Shown one piece after another: positions 35,797 through 43,962 of a stretch of 47,015 nt of DNA. The notes under the pieces were generated by a model that made no database searches, had not been told where the DNA came from, and saw only the letters and a program-made list of their open reading frames with translations. The number at the start of each line of letters is the position of its first letter. The stretch's first letter is position 1. The DNA comes from a bacterium (GTDB lineage Bacteria; Fidelibacterota; Marinisomatia; Marinisomatales; UBA1611): contig SGYO01000004.1 in the NCBI GenBank assembly GCA_004321745.1, positions 1 through 47,015 on the forward strand. The letters are read 5' to 3'. The position numbers were made by a program, and so were the translations under genes.

Positions 35797-37431
35797 ATGA
35801 ATCAGTCACTTACAAGAATTTACTTCTACGCAGCCCTGTCTGTTTTTCTTACTAATCCTTTTCTGCTCAGCCAAACAAAATTATTTGCAAAGCAAGAAGC
35901 TGTAATTATAAATGAAAAATCTAATCTTGATGATAGTAGAAATAGGTTTCCAGAAATATTACACGATGTAAAGATATTATTATCAGAAGTTTTAATAGCT
36001 GATCACCATTTAGATACTTTAGAGGTAATATATAATCTTAGTAGAATATATGATTTGTTGATGGAGGCTGATCAAATAGGTGATATGAACCAAGAAGATC
36101 AAGAAGAATTTGAACGTTTTGAAAAATCTTTCTTAGACATATACACTCATAAGCTTGGAACTATTAAATCTTCAGATGCGCCAGTTACAGCGGAGAGGTT
36201 TAGAAGAGATATTACTGAAGCCTTAGAACCTTTAGCAATTGAAATGGGTGATACAAAGTTCATTGTCGTAGACGATAGAGATGGTCATATACCATTAGTT
36301 AGAAATAAACAAGTTGACCAGTTTATAACGTATTTCACTAAACCAAAAGGCCGTAAACAATTTGCAATCTGGCTCAAAAGGTATGAGGAATATAAAAACC
36401 TTATACTCCCAATTTTGAAAGAGCATGAAATGCCTGAAGAATTAATGGTTTTAGCTATGATTGAATCTGGACTGAACCCAAAAGCATATAGCCGAGCAAA
36501 TGCCTCTGGTATGTGGCAATTTATTTACTCTACCGGTAAGAATTATGGTCTAAAAAGAGATTGGTATATTGATGAGAGGAGAGATATTATAAAAGCCACG
36601 CATGCTGCTTGTGAATATTTGAAAGATTTGAATGAGCAATTTGATAATTGGTATTTAGCTTTAGCTGCTTACAATTGTGGGGCCGGTCGAGTTTCAAGAG
36701 CTTCTAGGCTTCATCAAACATATGATTTTTGGCAGATGCATTCGCTTCCTAGAGAATCAAGAAATTATATACCATATTATCTTGCAGCAGCTATTATCGC
36801 AAAATCTCCTGAAAATTATGGTTTTGAAGTCCCAAAGGTAAAGCCATTTGAATATGAAGAGGTTGTTCTTGAAAATAGTGCTGATTTAGCAGTTTTAGCT
36901 AGAGTAGCAGGTATTAAAGTTAAAACGTTACGAAATTACAATCCTGAACTTAGGCAATCTGCCACTCCTACCGATAGTCCTTATCTACTAAAATTACCAA
37001 AAGGCAAGAAAGAGCAATTTTTAGCTAGGTGGAACTCGATTCCTGAATCTGAAAGGTTTGCACCACAATTTGTTGTTCACAGAGTTAGGTATGGTGAAAG
37101 CTTATGGACAATTTCAAAAAAGTATGGTACTTCCATTCATGATATTGCTGCTGTTAATAAATTGAGAAATAGACATAAAATAAAGGTGGGAAATAAACTT
37201 AAAATTCCAATGAAAGGAGCAGCTCTTAGAACTTGGGGGACAAAAGATAACGGAGGGCCAGCTGGCCACTATAAAGTTACATACAAAGTAAAAAGGGGGG
37301 ATACATTAGGTCAAATCGCTGAGGATTACAAGACTAATGCAAGCAAGATAAGAAGGTGGAATAGGTTGAAATATGGTTCGAGCCTAATATATCCTGGTCA
37401 AAAACTTAAGATTTGGGTAAAGGAAGGATAA
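35797..37431 (+). CDS. Lytic transglycosylase with two LysM domains (MltD-like)
   Basis: Cuts the glycan strand of peptidoglycan in the periplasm. The 544-residue protein has a signal peptide (about 1-25), a long helical N-terminal region (about 40-200), an SLT domain (about 205-330) with catalytic E223 in MIESGLNPKAYS followed by ASGMWQFIYSTGKNYGL and AAYNCGAGRV, then two LysM domains at about 427-471 (HRVRYGESLWTISKKYG) and 496-541 (YKVKRGDTLGQIAEDYK). It lacks a lipobox. The HU gene follows after six bases. Confidence 0.93.
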   Translation: MNQSLTRIYFYAALSVFLTNPFLLSQTKLFAKQEAVIINEKSNLDDSRNRFPEILHDVKILLSEVLIADHHLDTLEVIYNLSRIYDLLMEADQIGDMNQEDQEEFERFEKSFLDIYTHKLGTIKSSDAPVTAERFRRDITEALEPLAIEMGDTKFIVVDDRDGHIPLVRNKQVDQFITYFTKPKGRKQFAIWLKRYEEYKNLILPILKEHEMPEELMVLAMIESGLNPKAYSRANASGMWQFIYSTGKNYGLKRDWYIDERRDIIKATHAACEYLKDLNEQFDNWYLALAAYNCGAGRVSRASRLHQTYDFWQMHSLPRESRNYIPYYLAAAIIAKSPENYGFEVPKVKPFEYEEVVLENSADLAVLARVAGIKVKTLRNYNPELRQSATPTDSPYLLKLPKGKKEQFLARWNSIPESERFAPQFVVHRVRYGESLWTISKKYGTSIHDIAAVNKLRNRHKIKVGNKLKIPMKGAALRTWGTKDNGGPAGHYKVTYKVKRGDTLGQIAEDYKTNASKIRRWNRLKYGSSLIYPGQKLKIWVKEG

Positions 37432-37437
37432 AATTCT

Positions 37438-37725
37438 ATGACAAAACAAAATATCATCGATATCGTTTCAGATGCTACTGGGTTAACAAAAGTAGAAACA
37501 GAAGCAGTTATGAATGGAGTAATGAAAACTATTATTGATTCATTAGCTGAAAATGAAAGAGTCGAATTGCGAGGTTTTGGTACTTTTGGTGTTAAACATC
37601 GTATGCCTAAAAAAGCTAGGAACCCTGGTACAGGAGATGCAATTTATCTTCCGGAGAGATACGTGCCAACATTCAAACCAAGCAAAATAATGCGTTCAAA
37701 AGTAAATGAATTAACAAAAAAATAA
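37438..37725 (+). CDS. HU-family DNA-binding protein
   Basis: Small histone-like protein that bends and packs DNA. The 95-residue sequence has the HU/IHF pattern: N-terminal helices with ETEAVMNGVMKTIIDSL, then the ELRGFGTFGVKHRMPKKARNPGTG core whose beta-arm carries the DNA-intercalating RNPxTG, and VPTFKPSKIMRSKVN. HU versus IHF subunit cannot be settled. Its operon-like position before the bS22-like gene is close (13 bases). Confidence 0.93.
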   Translation: MTKQNIIDIVSDATGLTKVETEAVMNGVMKTIIDSLAENERVELRGFGTFGVKHRMPKKARNPGTGDAIYLPERYVPTFKPSKIMRSKVNELTKK

Positions 37726-37738
37726 TAAAGAGGAATTT

Positions 37739-37834
37739 ATGCCCTGTGGTAAAAAGCGAAAAAAGCGTAAAATGAATACGCACAAGCGTAAAAAGCGCTT
37801 GAGAGCTAATAGACATAAAAAGAAGAATAAATAA
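37739..37834 (+). CDS. 31-residue basic ribosomal protein, bS22/AURKAIP1-COX24 type
   Basis: A very short gene coding for MPCGKKRKKRKMNTHKRKKR followed by LRANRHKKKNK. About half of the residues are Lys or Arg. The spacing of the THKRKKRLR-x-NRHKKK motif matches the small AURKAIP1/COX24-domain proteins of Bacteroidota-like genomes and the bS22 proteins of mycobacteria, bacterial relatives of the mitochondrial small-subunit protein mS38. AGAGGA seven bases before the ATG is one of the best ribosome-binding sites in the window. Confidence 0.85.
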   Translation: MPCGKKRKKRKMNTHKRKKRLRANRHKKKNK

Positions 37835-37887
37835 ACATTTTTCTTTTATGCTAGTATTATCTTATTTCTAATTGATCTTAACTTTCA

Positions 37888-39093
37888 ATGACTATGGAGA
37901 GAACACTATACTCAGTCTCTGATCTAATTTCAAAGGCAAGAGCAATGCTGGAGCTTTCTTTTAAAGATATCTGGCTGGAAGGGGAAGTTTCAAATGTTCA
38001 TTATCATTCATCTGGTCATTTATATTTTACTTTAAAAGATAATCTATCTGAGCTGAAGGGTGTAATGTTCAAGAGCTCTAATAGTTATCTAAGATTTCAA
38101 ATTGAAAATGGAATGCGCCTTGCTTGTTTTGGCTCTCTGTCGGTTTATGAGCAGCGTGGCCAAGTTCAGTTTGTTACTAAAAAGATAGAGATTTCTGGCG
38201 TAGGTACGCTCCACCAAGCGTTTGAAGCGCTAAAAAATAAACTTGAAAAAGATGGCCTCTTCGATCATAAACATAAATTAGAACTAAAAAGAATTCCTCG
38301 GAAAGTTGGTATTTTAACATCAGGTGAAGGTGCTGCAATTGAAGATGTCTTGCATGTCATTTCGAGAAGATCTCCTTTTTTGGAAATTGTTTTCAGACCA
38401 TCAAAGGTGCAAGGTGAAGGCGCGGCAGATGATCTCTCAAATGGTCTAATCGAATTATCTTCTGTTAGGGGGATTGATACAATAATTATTTGTCGTGGCG
38501 GAGGATCTATTGAGGATTTGTGGGCATTTAATGAAGAAAAACTAGCTCAAACTATTTTTAATTGTAAAGTTCCAATAATTTCTGCTGTAGGGCATGAAAC
38601 AGATTATACAATTTCTGATTTTGTTGCTGATCTAAGGGCAGCAACTCCAACCGAGGCAGCAGAAATAATATGTTTGAGTTTAGAACAGATATTTAGCTCC
38701 TTTGAAAATTATGAAACTGCTTTTATCAATAAAGTTGAAAGTCTGAGCTTGTTAAATAAGAATAAAATTGAGAATTTGTTCAATCGTTTAATGCGTTTAG
38801 AGCCTTCAAATAGAATTAAAACAAAAAAAATCGTTTTAGAAAATTTTAATAACTTTTTAAATAATTATATTGAAAAGGCAATTGATCGAAAAAAAATAAA
38901 ATTTGAGAGCATGTCAAATCAATTGATCAGTATTAGCCCTGATAACGTATTAAGTAGAGGATTTTCAATAGCTATTGATAAAAATTCTAACAAAATCATT
39001 CGGTCAGCTAATGATTTGTCAATTGATGATAGTTTTATATTAAAAACATCTGGTGGTAGTTTAGAAGCAAAAAAAATTAAGCAGATTAACTGA
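37888..39093 (+). CDS. xseA: Exodeoxyribonuclease VII large subunit
   Basis: Catalytic subunit of ExoVII, which degrades single-stranded DNA to short oligonucleotides. The 401-residue protein starts with an OB-fold (about 5-105, IWLEGEVSNVHYHSSGHLYFTLKD), followed by the nuclease domain with LKRIPRKVGILTSGEGAAIEDVLHV, IICRGGGSIEDLWAFNEE, VGHETDYTISDFVADLRAATPTEAAE, then a coiled coil. ILSRGFSI-like VLSRGFSIA marks the C-terminus. xseB follows after eight bases. Confidence 0.96.
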   Translation: MTMERTLYSVSDLISKARAMLELSFKDIWLEGEVSNVHYHSSGHLYFTLKDNLSELKGVMFKSSNSYLRFQIENGMRLACFGSLSVYEQRGQVQFVTKKIEISGVGTLHQAFEALKNKLEKDGLFDHKHKLELKRIPRKVGILTSGEGAAIEDVLHVISRRSPFLEIVFRPSKVQGEGAADDLSNGLIELSSVRGIDTIIICRGGGSIEDLWAFNEEKLAQTIFNCKVPIISAVGHETDYTISDFVADLRAATPTEAAEIICLSLEQIFSSFENYETAFINKVESLSLLNKNKIENLFNRLMRLEPSNRIKTKKIVLENFNNFLNNYIEKAIDRKKIKFESMSNQLISISPDNVLSRGFSIAIDKNSNKIIRSANDLSIDDSFILKTSGGSLEAKKIKQIN

Positions 39094-39101
39094 GGTAGTT
39101 T

Positions 39102-39299
39102 ATGTCAAAAAAAAATACAGTAAAATCTTTTGAGGATTTGTTCGAACAACTTGAAGGCATTGTAAAAAAAATGGATACTGGCGATATTGAGCTTGAAGAA
39201 AGCTTAACCCTCTTTGAAGAGGGGATGAGTATTGTTGAGGAAGGAAAAAAGAAACTCGACGAAGCAGAATTAAAAATTAAAAAACTCACGCATAAATAA
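39102..39299 (+). CDS. xseB: Exodeoxyribonuclease VII small subunit
   Basis: Several small subunits coat the XseA coiled coil. The 65-residue protein is a helical hairpin with the family pattern SFEDLFEQLEGIVKKMDTGDIELEESLTLFEEG. A GAGGTAG run stands just before the start. Position between xseA and nadK confirms the assignment. Confidence 0.95.
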   Translation: MSKKNTVKSFEDLFEQLEGIVKKMDTGDIELEESLTLFEEGMSIVEEGKKKLDEAELKIKKLTHK

Positions 39300-39311
39300 G
39301 GATTTAATTTT

Positions 39312-40199
39312 ATGTTAAAACCAAAAACCCTCGGTCTGTGGGCCAACACAGATAAAGATATATTTTGGAATATTTTACCAGAAATTATTGAGTGGGCTAA
39401 AAGAAAAAAAATTCAAATATTTGCAACTGAAAAAATCCAATCTGATAGTAGATTTAATTTTATAGACATTTTACAAATAGGAATTCAAAATAAAATTTCC
39501 GACATGGATTTTTTATTAGTGCTTGGGGGGGATGGAACTTTTTTAAGTTGTGCTAGGTCTGTCAAAGATCAGGATACCCCTATTCTTGGGATACATCTTG
39601 GAGATTTAGGTTTTTTAGCTAAGGTTACTCTAGAGGATATATTTCAAAGACTAGATCAAGTAGCTGCTGGTGATTTTTTGGTAGAAAAAAGGAGTATGTT
39701 AAAAGCCTCGATTGATAAAAAAGATAAAGATTTTATATCTTATGGCTTGAATGATTTTGTCGTCACTAGTGGAGAATCGCATAGAATGTTAATATCTGAA
39801 GTATTTGTTAATGAGAGCAGGGTTGCTGAATATCGTTCAGATGGATTAATAGTTTCTACCCCGACCGGATCAACTGCATATTCGCTTTCCTCTGGTGGAC
39901 CAATAATTGCACCAGATGTTGAAAGTTTTGTAATTACTCCAATTTCTGCTCATTCGCTTACATCTAGGCCGCTAGTAGTTTCAAATAAATCTGAGGTCCG
40001 TATTAAGTTTTCTAATTATAACCAAAATATTACGCTGATAACTGATGGTCAATTGCACGAATCCGTAGATTCATCTGATATAGTGTCTATTACAAATTCT
40101 AATTTTGAAATTGGATTGATTGATTTTATGGATAGCGATTATTTTCAAACCCTAAGAACTAAAATGGGCTGGGGCACTAGAGGCAATGGTGAATCTTGA
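39312..40199 (+). CDS. nadK: NAD kinase
   Basis: Phosphorylates NAD to NADP. The 295-residue protein has the GGDGT motif at 72-76 (LGGDGTFLSCAR), ILGIHLGDLGFLAK, NDFVVTSG and the DGLIVSTPTGSTAYSLSSGGPI signature of the second conserved region, then ISAHSLTSRPLVV. Length is standard. It converges on the proline dehydrogenase gene with an 8-bp gap and no visible terminator. Confidence 0.96.
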   Translation: MLKPKTLGLWANTDKDIFWNILPEIIEWAKRKKIQIFATEKIQSDSRFNFIDILQIGIQNKISDMDFLLVLGGDGTFLSCARSVKDQDTPILGIHLGDLGFLAKVTLEDIFQRLDQVAAGDFLVEKRSMLKASIDKKDKDFISYGLNDFVVTSGESHRMLISEVFVNESRVAEYRSDGLIVSTPTGSTAYSLSSGGPIIAPDVESFVITPISAHSLTSRPLVVSNKSEVRIKFSNYNQNITLITDGQLHESVDSSDIVSITNSNFEIGLIDFMDSDYFQTLRTKMGWGTRGNGES

Positions 40200-40207
40200 A
40201 AATGGGA

Positions 40208-41104
40208 TTATTTTTTAGCAAATAGGTTTTTAATTACATATCCAGCAATGTTTGGATTTTCTTTTAACCTTCTAAGCGAATACTCATACCAATCGGGTCC
40301 GTATGGCACGTATACCCTCACCTTGTAACCAGATTTTAATAGATTCTTTAGTTTTCCTTTCATAGGGACGCCATAGAGTACCTGAAATTCAAATTTACTT
40401 GGATCAGCATCCATATTTTTAGTTAAGGAAATTATATCATCAATTAGTTGCAAATCATGTGTTGCATAACAGACGTAAGAATTTTTTGCTAACATTATTT
40501 TAGCAATTTCTAAAAAATTTTTGTTTATATCCTCTGGATTTTGATATGCAATATTTTTATCCTCTTTGTATATACCTTTGCATATCCTAGCATTAAAACC
40601 AGGGCCTGCAAGCATTTCAATATCTGCTATACTTCTTTTTAAATAGGCCTGTAAAACTACTCCAACTTTTGGATAGGTTTTAAATAGGTCTTTATATATT
40701 TCAAAAGTACTGTCTGTATTTTTAGAACTTTCCATATCTATTCGCAAAAAATTGCAGTTTTCTGATGCTTTTTCTATAAGTTTTTTAAAGTTTTCAAGTG
40801 CTAAACCCATCGATATATCTAGCCCTATGTGAGTAGGCTTAACTGATATATTGCTATCAACAGAATTTTTAGCAATATCACTATATAACTGGGTGTATTC
40901 TTTTGTGATGGAATATGTTTTTTCTTGAGACTTTATATGTTCTCCGAGGATGTCTATGGTAGTTGAAAATCCTTGGGCGTTTAAATTTTTAACAATGTTG
41001 ATGACTTCTTTGGGCTCATGTCCTGCAATATACGATTTAGAAAATAATTTAATGAACCACTTGGGCATAATAGAAACTGATGAGGCTAAAATACTATTTA
41101 TCAT
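40208..41104 (-). CDS. Proline dehydrogenase
   Basis: Flavoenzyme that oxidises proline to pyrroline-5-carboxylate and passes electrons to the quinone pool. The 298-residue monofunctional PRODH has SVKPTHIGLDIS, the FLRIDMESS segment, VGVVLQAYLKRS, RICKGIYKE, YATHDLQLI, FEFQVLYGV and the C-terminal RVYVPYGPDWYEYSLRRLKENP, all typical of the TIM-barrel active site. The P5C dehydrogenase partner is not in the window. It diverges from nuoA across 145 bp, another respiratory gene set, which may allow shared control. Confidence 0.93.
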   Translation of the reverse strand: MINSILASSVSIMPKWFIKLFSKSYIAGHEPKEVINIVKNLNAQGFSTTIDILGEHIKSQEKTYSITKEYTQLYSDIAKNSVDSNISVKPTHIGLDISMGLALENFKKLIEKASENCNFLRIDMESSKNTDSTFEIYKDLFKTYPKVGVVLQAYLKRSIADIEMLAGPGFNARICKGIYKEDKNIAYQNPEDINKNFLEIAKIMLAKNSYVCYATHDLQLIDDIISLTKNMDADPSKFEFQVLYGVPMKGKLKNLLKSGYKVRVYVPYGPDWYEYSLRRLKENPNIAGYVIKNLFAKK

Positions 41105-41193
41105 TTATTTTGCAACTTTTTTTGTTCTCAAATTTAATCTTTCCATGAATTGCCGTTAATTATATTTTTCTAGACATTAATAAGAAGTTTAGA

Positions 41194-41244
41194 TTGACTA
41201 ACGAAAACACAATCGTCTAAATTAGACATCTTTAATTTAAAGAT
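41194..41244 (+). promoter_or_regulatory. nuo operon promoter region with two adjacent perfect palindromes
   Basis: TTGACT (41194-41199) and CTAAAT (41217-41222) are 17 bases apart. GTCTAAATTAGAC (41215-41227) is a perfect palindrome overlapping the -10 region, and directly next to it ATCTTTAATTTAAAGAT (41228-41244) is a second perfect palindrome, ending five bases before the nuoA ATG. The first looks like an operator; the second could be an operator or a hairpin in the 5' leader. Confidence 0.5.
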
Positions 41245-41249
41245 TATTT

Positions 41250-41666
41250 ATGTATAGAGATTTTGGAACCGTTTTTTTTGCAGTGATTATGGGAATCGTC
41301 ATGGTTTCTATCCCGCTTATAATTAGTTGGCTAATTGCGCCCTCTAATAAAACAAAAGATAAGTTAGATACTTACGAATGTGGTGAGGAAGCCGAGGGAT
41401 CTGCTTGGTTGCAATTTAATATTAGGTTTTACATAATCGCTTTAATTTTTCTTATTTTTGATGTTGAAGTTGTATTCCTTTTTCCGTGGGCAGTAGTGTT
41501 TAAAGAAATGGGTTTAATAGCTTTGATTGAAATGGGAATTTTTCTTCTCATTCTCTGCGCAGGATTGGCCTATGTGTGGGTTAAATCCGATTTAGAATGG
41601 GTTAGAAGGAGAATAAAATATGGTGGAGGAAGATACAAACCTCTTTCTGCATCATCGGAGGATTAA
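41250..41666 (+). CDS. nuoA: NADH-quinone oxidoreductase subunit A
   Basis: Small membrane subunit of respiratory complex I near the quinone site. The 138-residue protein has three helices (about 8-30, 65-87 and 93-117), the DTYECGEEAEGSAW loop and FLIFDVEVVFLFPWAVVF, both hallmarks. It opens the nuo operon and ends directly before the nuoB ATG, with no gap. A C-terminal basic tail (WVRRRIKYGGG) extends a little beyond the E. coli length. Confidence 0.96.
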   Translation: MYRDFGTVFFAVIMGIVMVSIPLIISWLIAPSNKTKDKLDTYECGEEAEGSAWLQFNIRFYIIALIFLIFDVEVVFLFPWAVVFKEMGLIALIEMGIFLLILCAGLAYVWVKSDLEWVRRRIKYGGGRYKPLSASSED

Positions 41667-42158
41667 ATGGGTTTTTTAGAAAATAGATTTGATGACAACG
41701 TAGTTGTAGAAAAGTTGGATAAATTATTAAGCTGGGCAAGGTCAACCTCTCCATGGTTTTTTCAGTTCGGAACTGCGTGTTGTGCTATTGAAATGATGGC
41801 TGCAGCAGCAAGCAGGCATGACCTAATGAGGATAGGCATTATACCTAGATCTTCTCCAAGGCAAGCAGATGTAATGATTGTTGCAGGTACGGTTACTATG
41901 AAAATGGCTTTGAGAGTTAAAAAATTATATGAGCAAATGGCTGATCCTAAGTATGTTGTTGCAATGGGATCATGTGCGACTAGTGGCGGGCCTTATTGGC
42001 AGCATGGATATCACGTTTTAAAGGGGGTTGATCTTGTCATTCCTGTAGACGTATACGTACCAGGTTGTCCTCCTCGTCCAGAAGCGCTGATTGAGGGATT
42101 ACTCAAACTCCAAGAACAAATATTAGAGGGTAGACCTCTTACGAGGAAAACAGGTTGA
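41667..42158 (+). CDS. nuoB: NADH-quinone oxidoreductase subunit B
   Basis: Carries iron-sulfur cluster N2, the last electron donor to quinone. The 163-residue protein has the four ligand cysteines C38, C39, C103 and C134 in [23 protein letters not shown] and [12 protein letters not shown]. The N-terminal region is slightly longer than in minimal homologues, with the SPWFFQFG lead-in. Its stop overlaps the nuoC start as TTGA. Confidence 0.97.
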   Translation: MGFLENRFDDNVVVEKLDKLLSWARSTSPWFFQFGTACCAIEMMAAAASRHDLMRIGIIPRSSPRQADVMIVAGTVTMKMALRVKKLYEQMADPKYVVAMGSCATSGGPYWQHGYHVLKGVDLVIPVDVYVPGCPPRPEALIEGLLKLQEQILEGRPLTRKTG

Positions 42159-42850
42159 GCGAAGACCTTCAAGCACTAATTGATGAGGCTGTGAAAAAAG
42201 CTCTGGCTGGAGACGATGATGCGATTAATGGTATCCAAGATCGTGTAACTAGGTCCAAAGCAAAAGCTGCTCTCGTCAAAGCCAAAAGAGAACAATCAAA
42301 AGCAGTTGATGAGAATTCTGATTCTGAGTCCATTGAAGAACAGCCTACTACTGATAATAGTGAATATATTATTTTAAAAATTGCAAAAATATTGGAAGAT
42401 AAATTTTCTGGCTGCATAGATGGTGAGGTACACTCTGATTTCATACAGCTCAAACCAGAGAAATGGTTTGAAATTTCAAAGTTTTTAAAAGAAGACCCTG
42501 ATACATATTTTGATTCATTACAATGCAACACTGGCTTTGATCTGGGTGATGGCCTGCTTGAGTCTAGGTACAACCTCCACTCAATGAAGCATTTACACTC
42601 TATTGAAATTAGAATAAAAGTAAATATCGATAATCCTGATATTCCATCGGTTGAAAGTGTATGGAGGGTCGCTGACTGGTTTGAAAGAGAAACATATGAT
42701 ATGTTTGGAATTAACTTTACTGGTCATAGAGATTTGAGGCGCATTCTGCTTCCAGAAGATTGGGATGGCTGGCCTCTCAGAAAAGATTATGAAGAACAAG
42801 AAACTTATCATGGTATAGTTGTGCCGAAAGTGAAAGAAGGATGGGAGTAG
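42155..42850 (+). CDS. nuoC: NADH-quinone oxidoreductase subunit C with N-terminal extension
   Basis: Peripheral arm subunit that contacts NuoD. The 231-residue protein has an approximately 70-residue acidic and Lys/Ala-rich N-terminal extension ([14 protein letters not shown], then [12 protein letters not shown]) not needed for the fold, followed by the complex I 30-kDa domain (about 78-225) with [48 protein letters not shown]. Start is TTG, overlapping the nuoB stop, with GAGGAAAACAGG just upstream. It overlaps nuoD by 10 bases. Confidence 0.94.
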   Translation: MSEDLQALIDEAVKKALAGDDDAINGIQDRVTRSKAKAALVKAKREQSKAVDENSDSESIEEQPTTDNSEYIILKIAKILEDKFSGCIDGEVHSDFIQLKPEKWFEISKFLKEDPDTYFDSLQCNTGFDLGDGLLESRYNLHSMKHLHSIEIRIKVNIDNPDIPSVESVWRVADWFERETYDMFGINFTGHRDLRRILLPEDWDGWPLRKDYEEQETYHGIVVPKVKEGWE

Positions 42851-43962
42851 TACACGGTCAAGAGATGGTCCTGAATATTGGACCGCAGCACCCAGCAACG
42901 CATGGTGTTCTGAGACTTCAAGTTAAAACTGATGGAGAAGTTATATCCGAAATAACCCCTTATTTAGGTTATTTACATCGTTGCTTTGAAAAACATTGTG
43001 AAAACGTTTCCTATGAGCAGGTGATACCATTTACTGATCGTTGCGACTATTTAGCATCGATGACGATGAATTTTGGATATGTTGTTGCTATGGAACAGTT
43101 AATGGATATCAAGGTTAATGATCGTGTAGAGTACATTCGAGTTATTATGGCCGAATTACAGCGTATTGCTAGTCACCTTCTTGCAACAGGCGTGTTTGGA
43201 TTGGACCTTGGTGCTTTTACTCCATTTTTGCATATGTTGAGGGATCGCGAAAGAATTATTGATCTTTTCGAAATGACTTGCGGCGCAAGGCTGTTGTATA
43301 ACTATATGTGGGTAGGTGGATTAAGTCATGATTTACCGAAAGGTTTTGTGGAGGCAACTTTAAAATTTTTAGATTACTTTGAGCCTAAAATTGATGAGTT
43401 TGAGAACTTACTTGGGCACAACAAAATTTTCGTTGAGCGTACTGCTGACATTGGCATCATGCCAGCGGAAGTTGCCATTAACTATGGAGTTACAGGTCCT
43501 AATCTACGCGCTTCTGGTGTAAATTGGGATTTGAGGAAAGACAACCCTTATTCTGTTTACAGTAAGTTAGATTTTAATGTTCCTATCGGCAAAGGTATTA
43601 AAGGCACAGTGGGTGATTCATGGGATAGATTCTATGTGAGGCTCCAAGAAATAAGAGAAAGTGTTAAAATTGTCCGACAGGCTATTGACCAATTACCAAA
43701 AGATGGTGATGTACATCAAAGCATGCCAAAAAAGATTAGACCTCCTAAAGGATCGATTTACAGCAGAACAGAATCTCCAAGAGGAGATTTAGGATACTAC
43801 ATTGAAAGTGATGGATCTGATACTCCTTACAGACTTAAAATGCGCTCGCCAGCATTTACTGCCTTAGGTGTGCTAAATGAGATTGCAGGAGGATGGTTAA
43901 TGTCTGATGTTCTGGCCATTCTTGGTAGTTTAGATATCGTCCTTGGTGAGATAGATCGATGA
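42841..43962 (+). CDS. nuoD: NADH-quinone oxidoreductase subunit D
   Basis: 49-kDa subunit forming the quinone pocket with NuoB. The 373-residue protein has NIGPQHPATHGVLRL, GYLHRCFEKHCENVSYEQ, FTDRCDYLASM, and the C-terminal RSPAFTALGVLNEIAGGWLMSDVLAILGSLDIVLGEIDR. Here the usual GYLHRGxEK reads GYLHRCFEK. The start at 42841 follows AGAAGG closely; Met9 is possible. In operons with EFG, those genes would often follow; here nuoH follows directly, with stop and start overlapping. Confidence 0.96.
   Translation: MGVVHGQEMVLNIGPQHPATHGVLRLQVKTDGEVISEITPYLGYLHRCFEKHCENVSYEQVIPFTDRCDYLASMTMNFGYVVAMEQLMDIKVNDRVEYIRVIMAELQRIASHLLATGVFGLDLGAFTPFLHMLRDRERIIDLFEMTCGARLLYNYMWVGGLSHDLPKGFVEATLKFLDYFEPKIDEFENLLGHNKIFVERTADIGIMPAEVAINYGVTGPNLRASGVNWDLRKDNPYSVYSKLDFNVPIGKGIKGTVGDSWDRFYVRLQEIRESVKIVRQAIDQLPKDGDVHQSMPKKIRPPKGSIYSRTESPRGDLGYYIESDGSDTPYRLKMRSPAFTALGVLNEIAGGWLMSDVLAILGSLDIVLGEIDR

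Noticed and set aside
42169-42573. Reverse-strand open frames within conserved genes (for example inside nuoC, pcrA, wza-like)
   Set aside because: They lie opposite well-supported genes, show low-complexity Ser/Phe/Leu composition and no recognisable family; they are shadows of AT-rich coding DNA.
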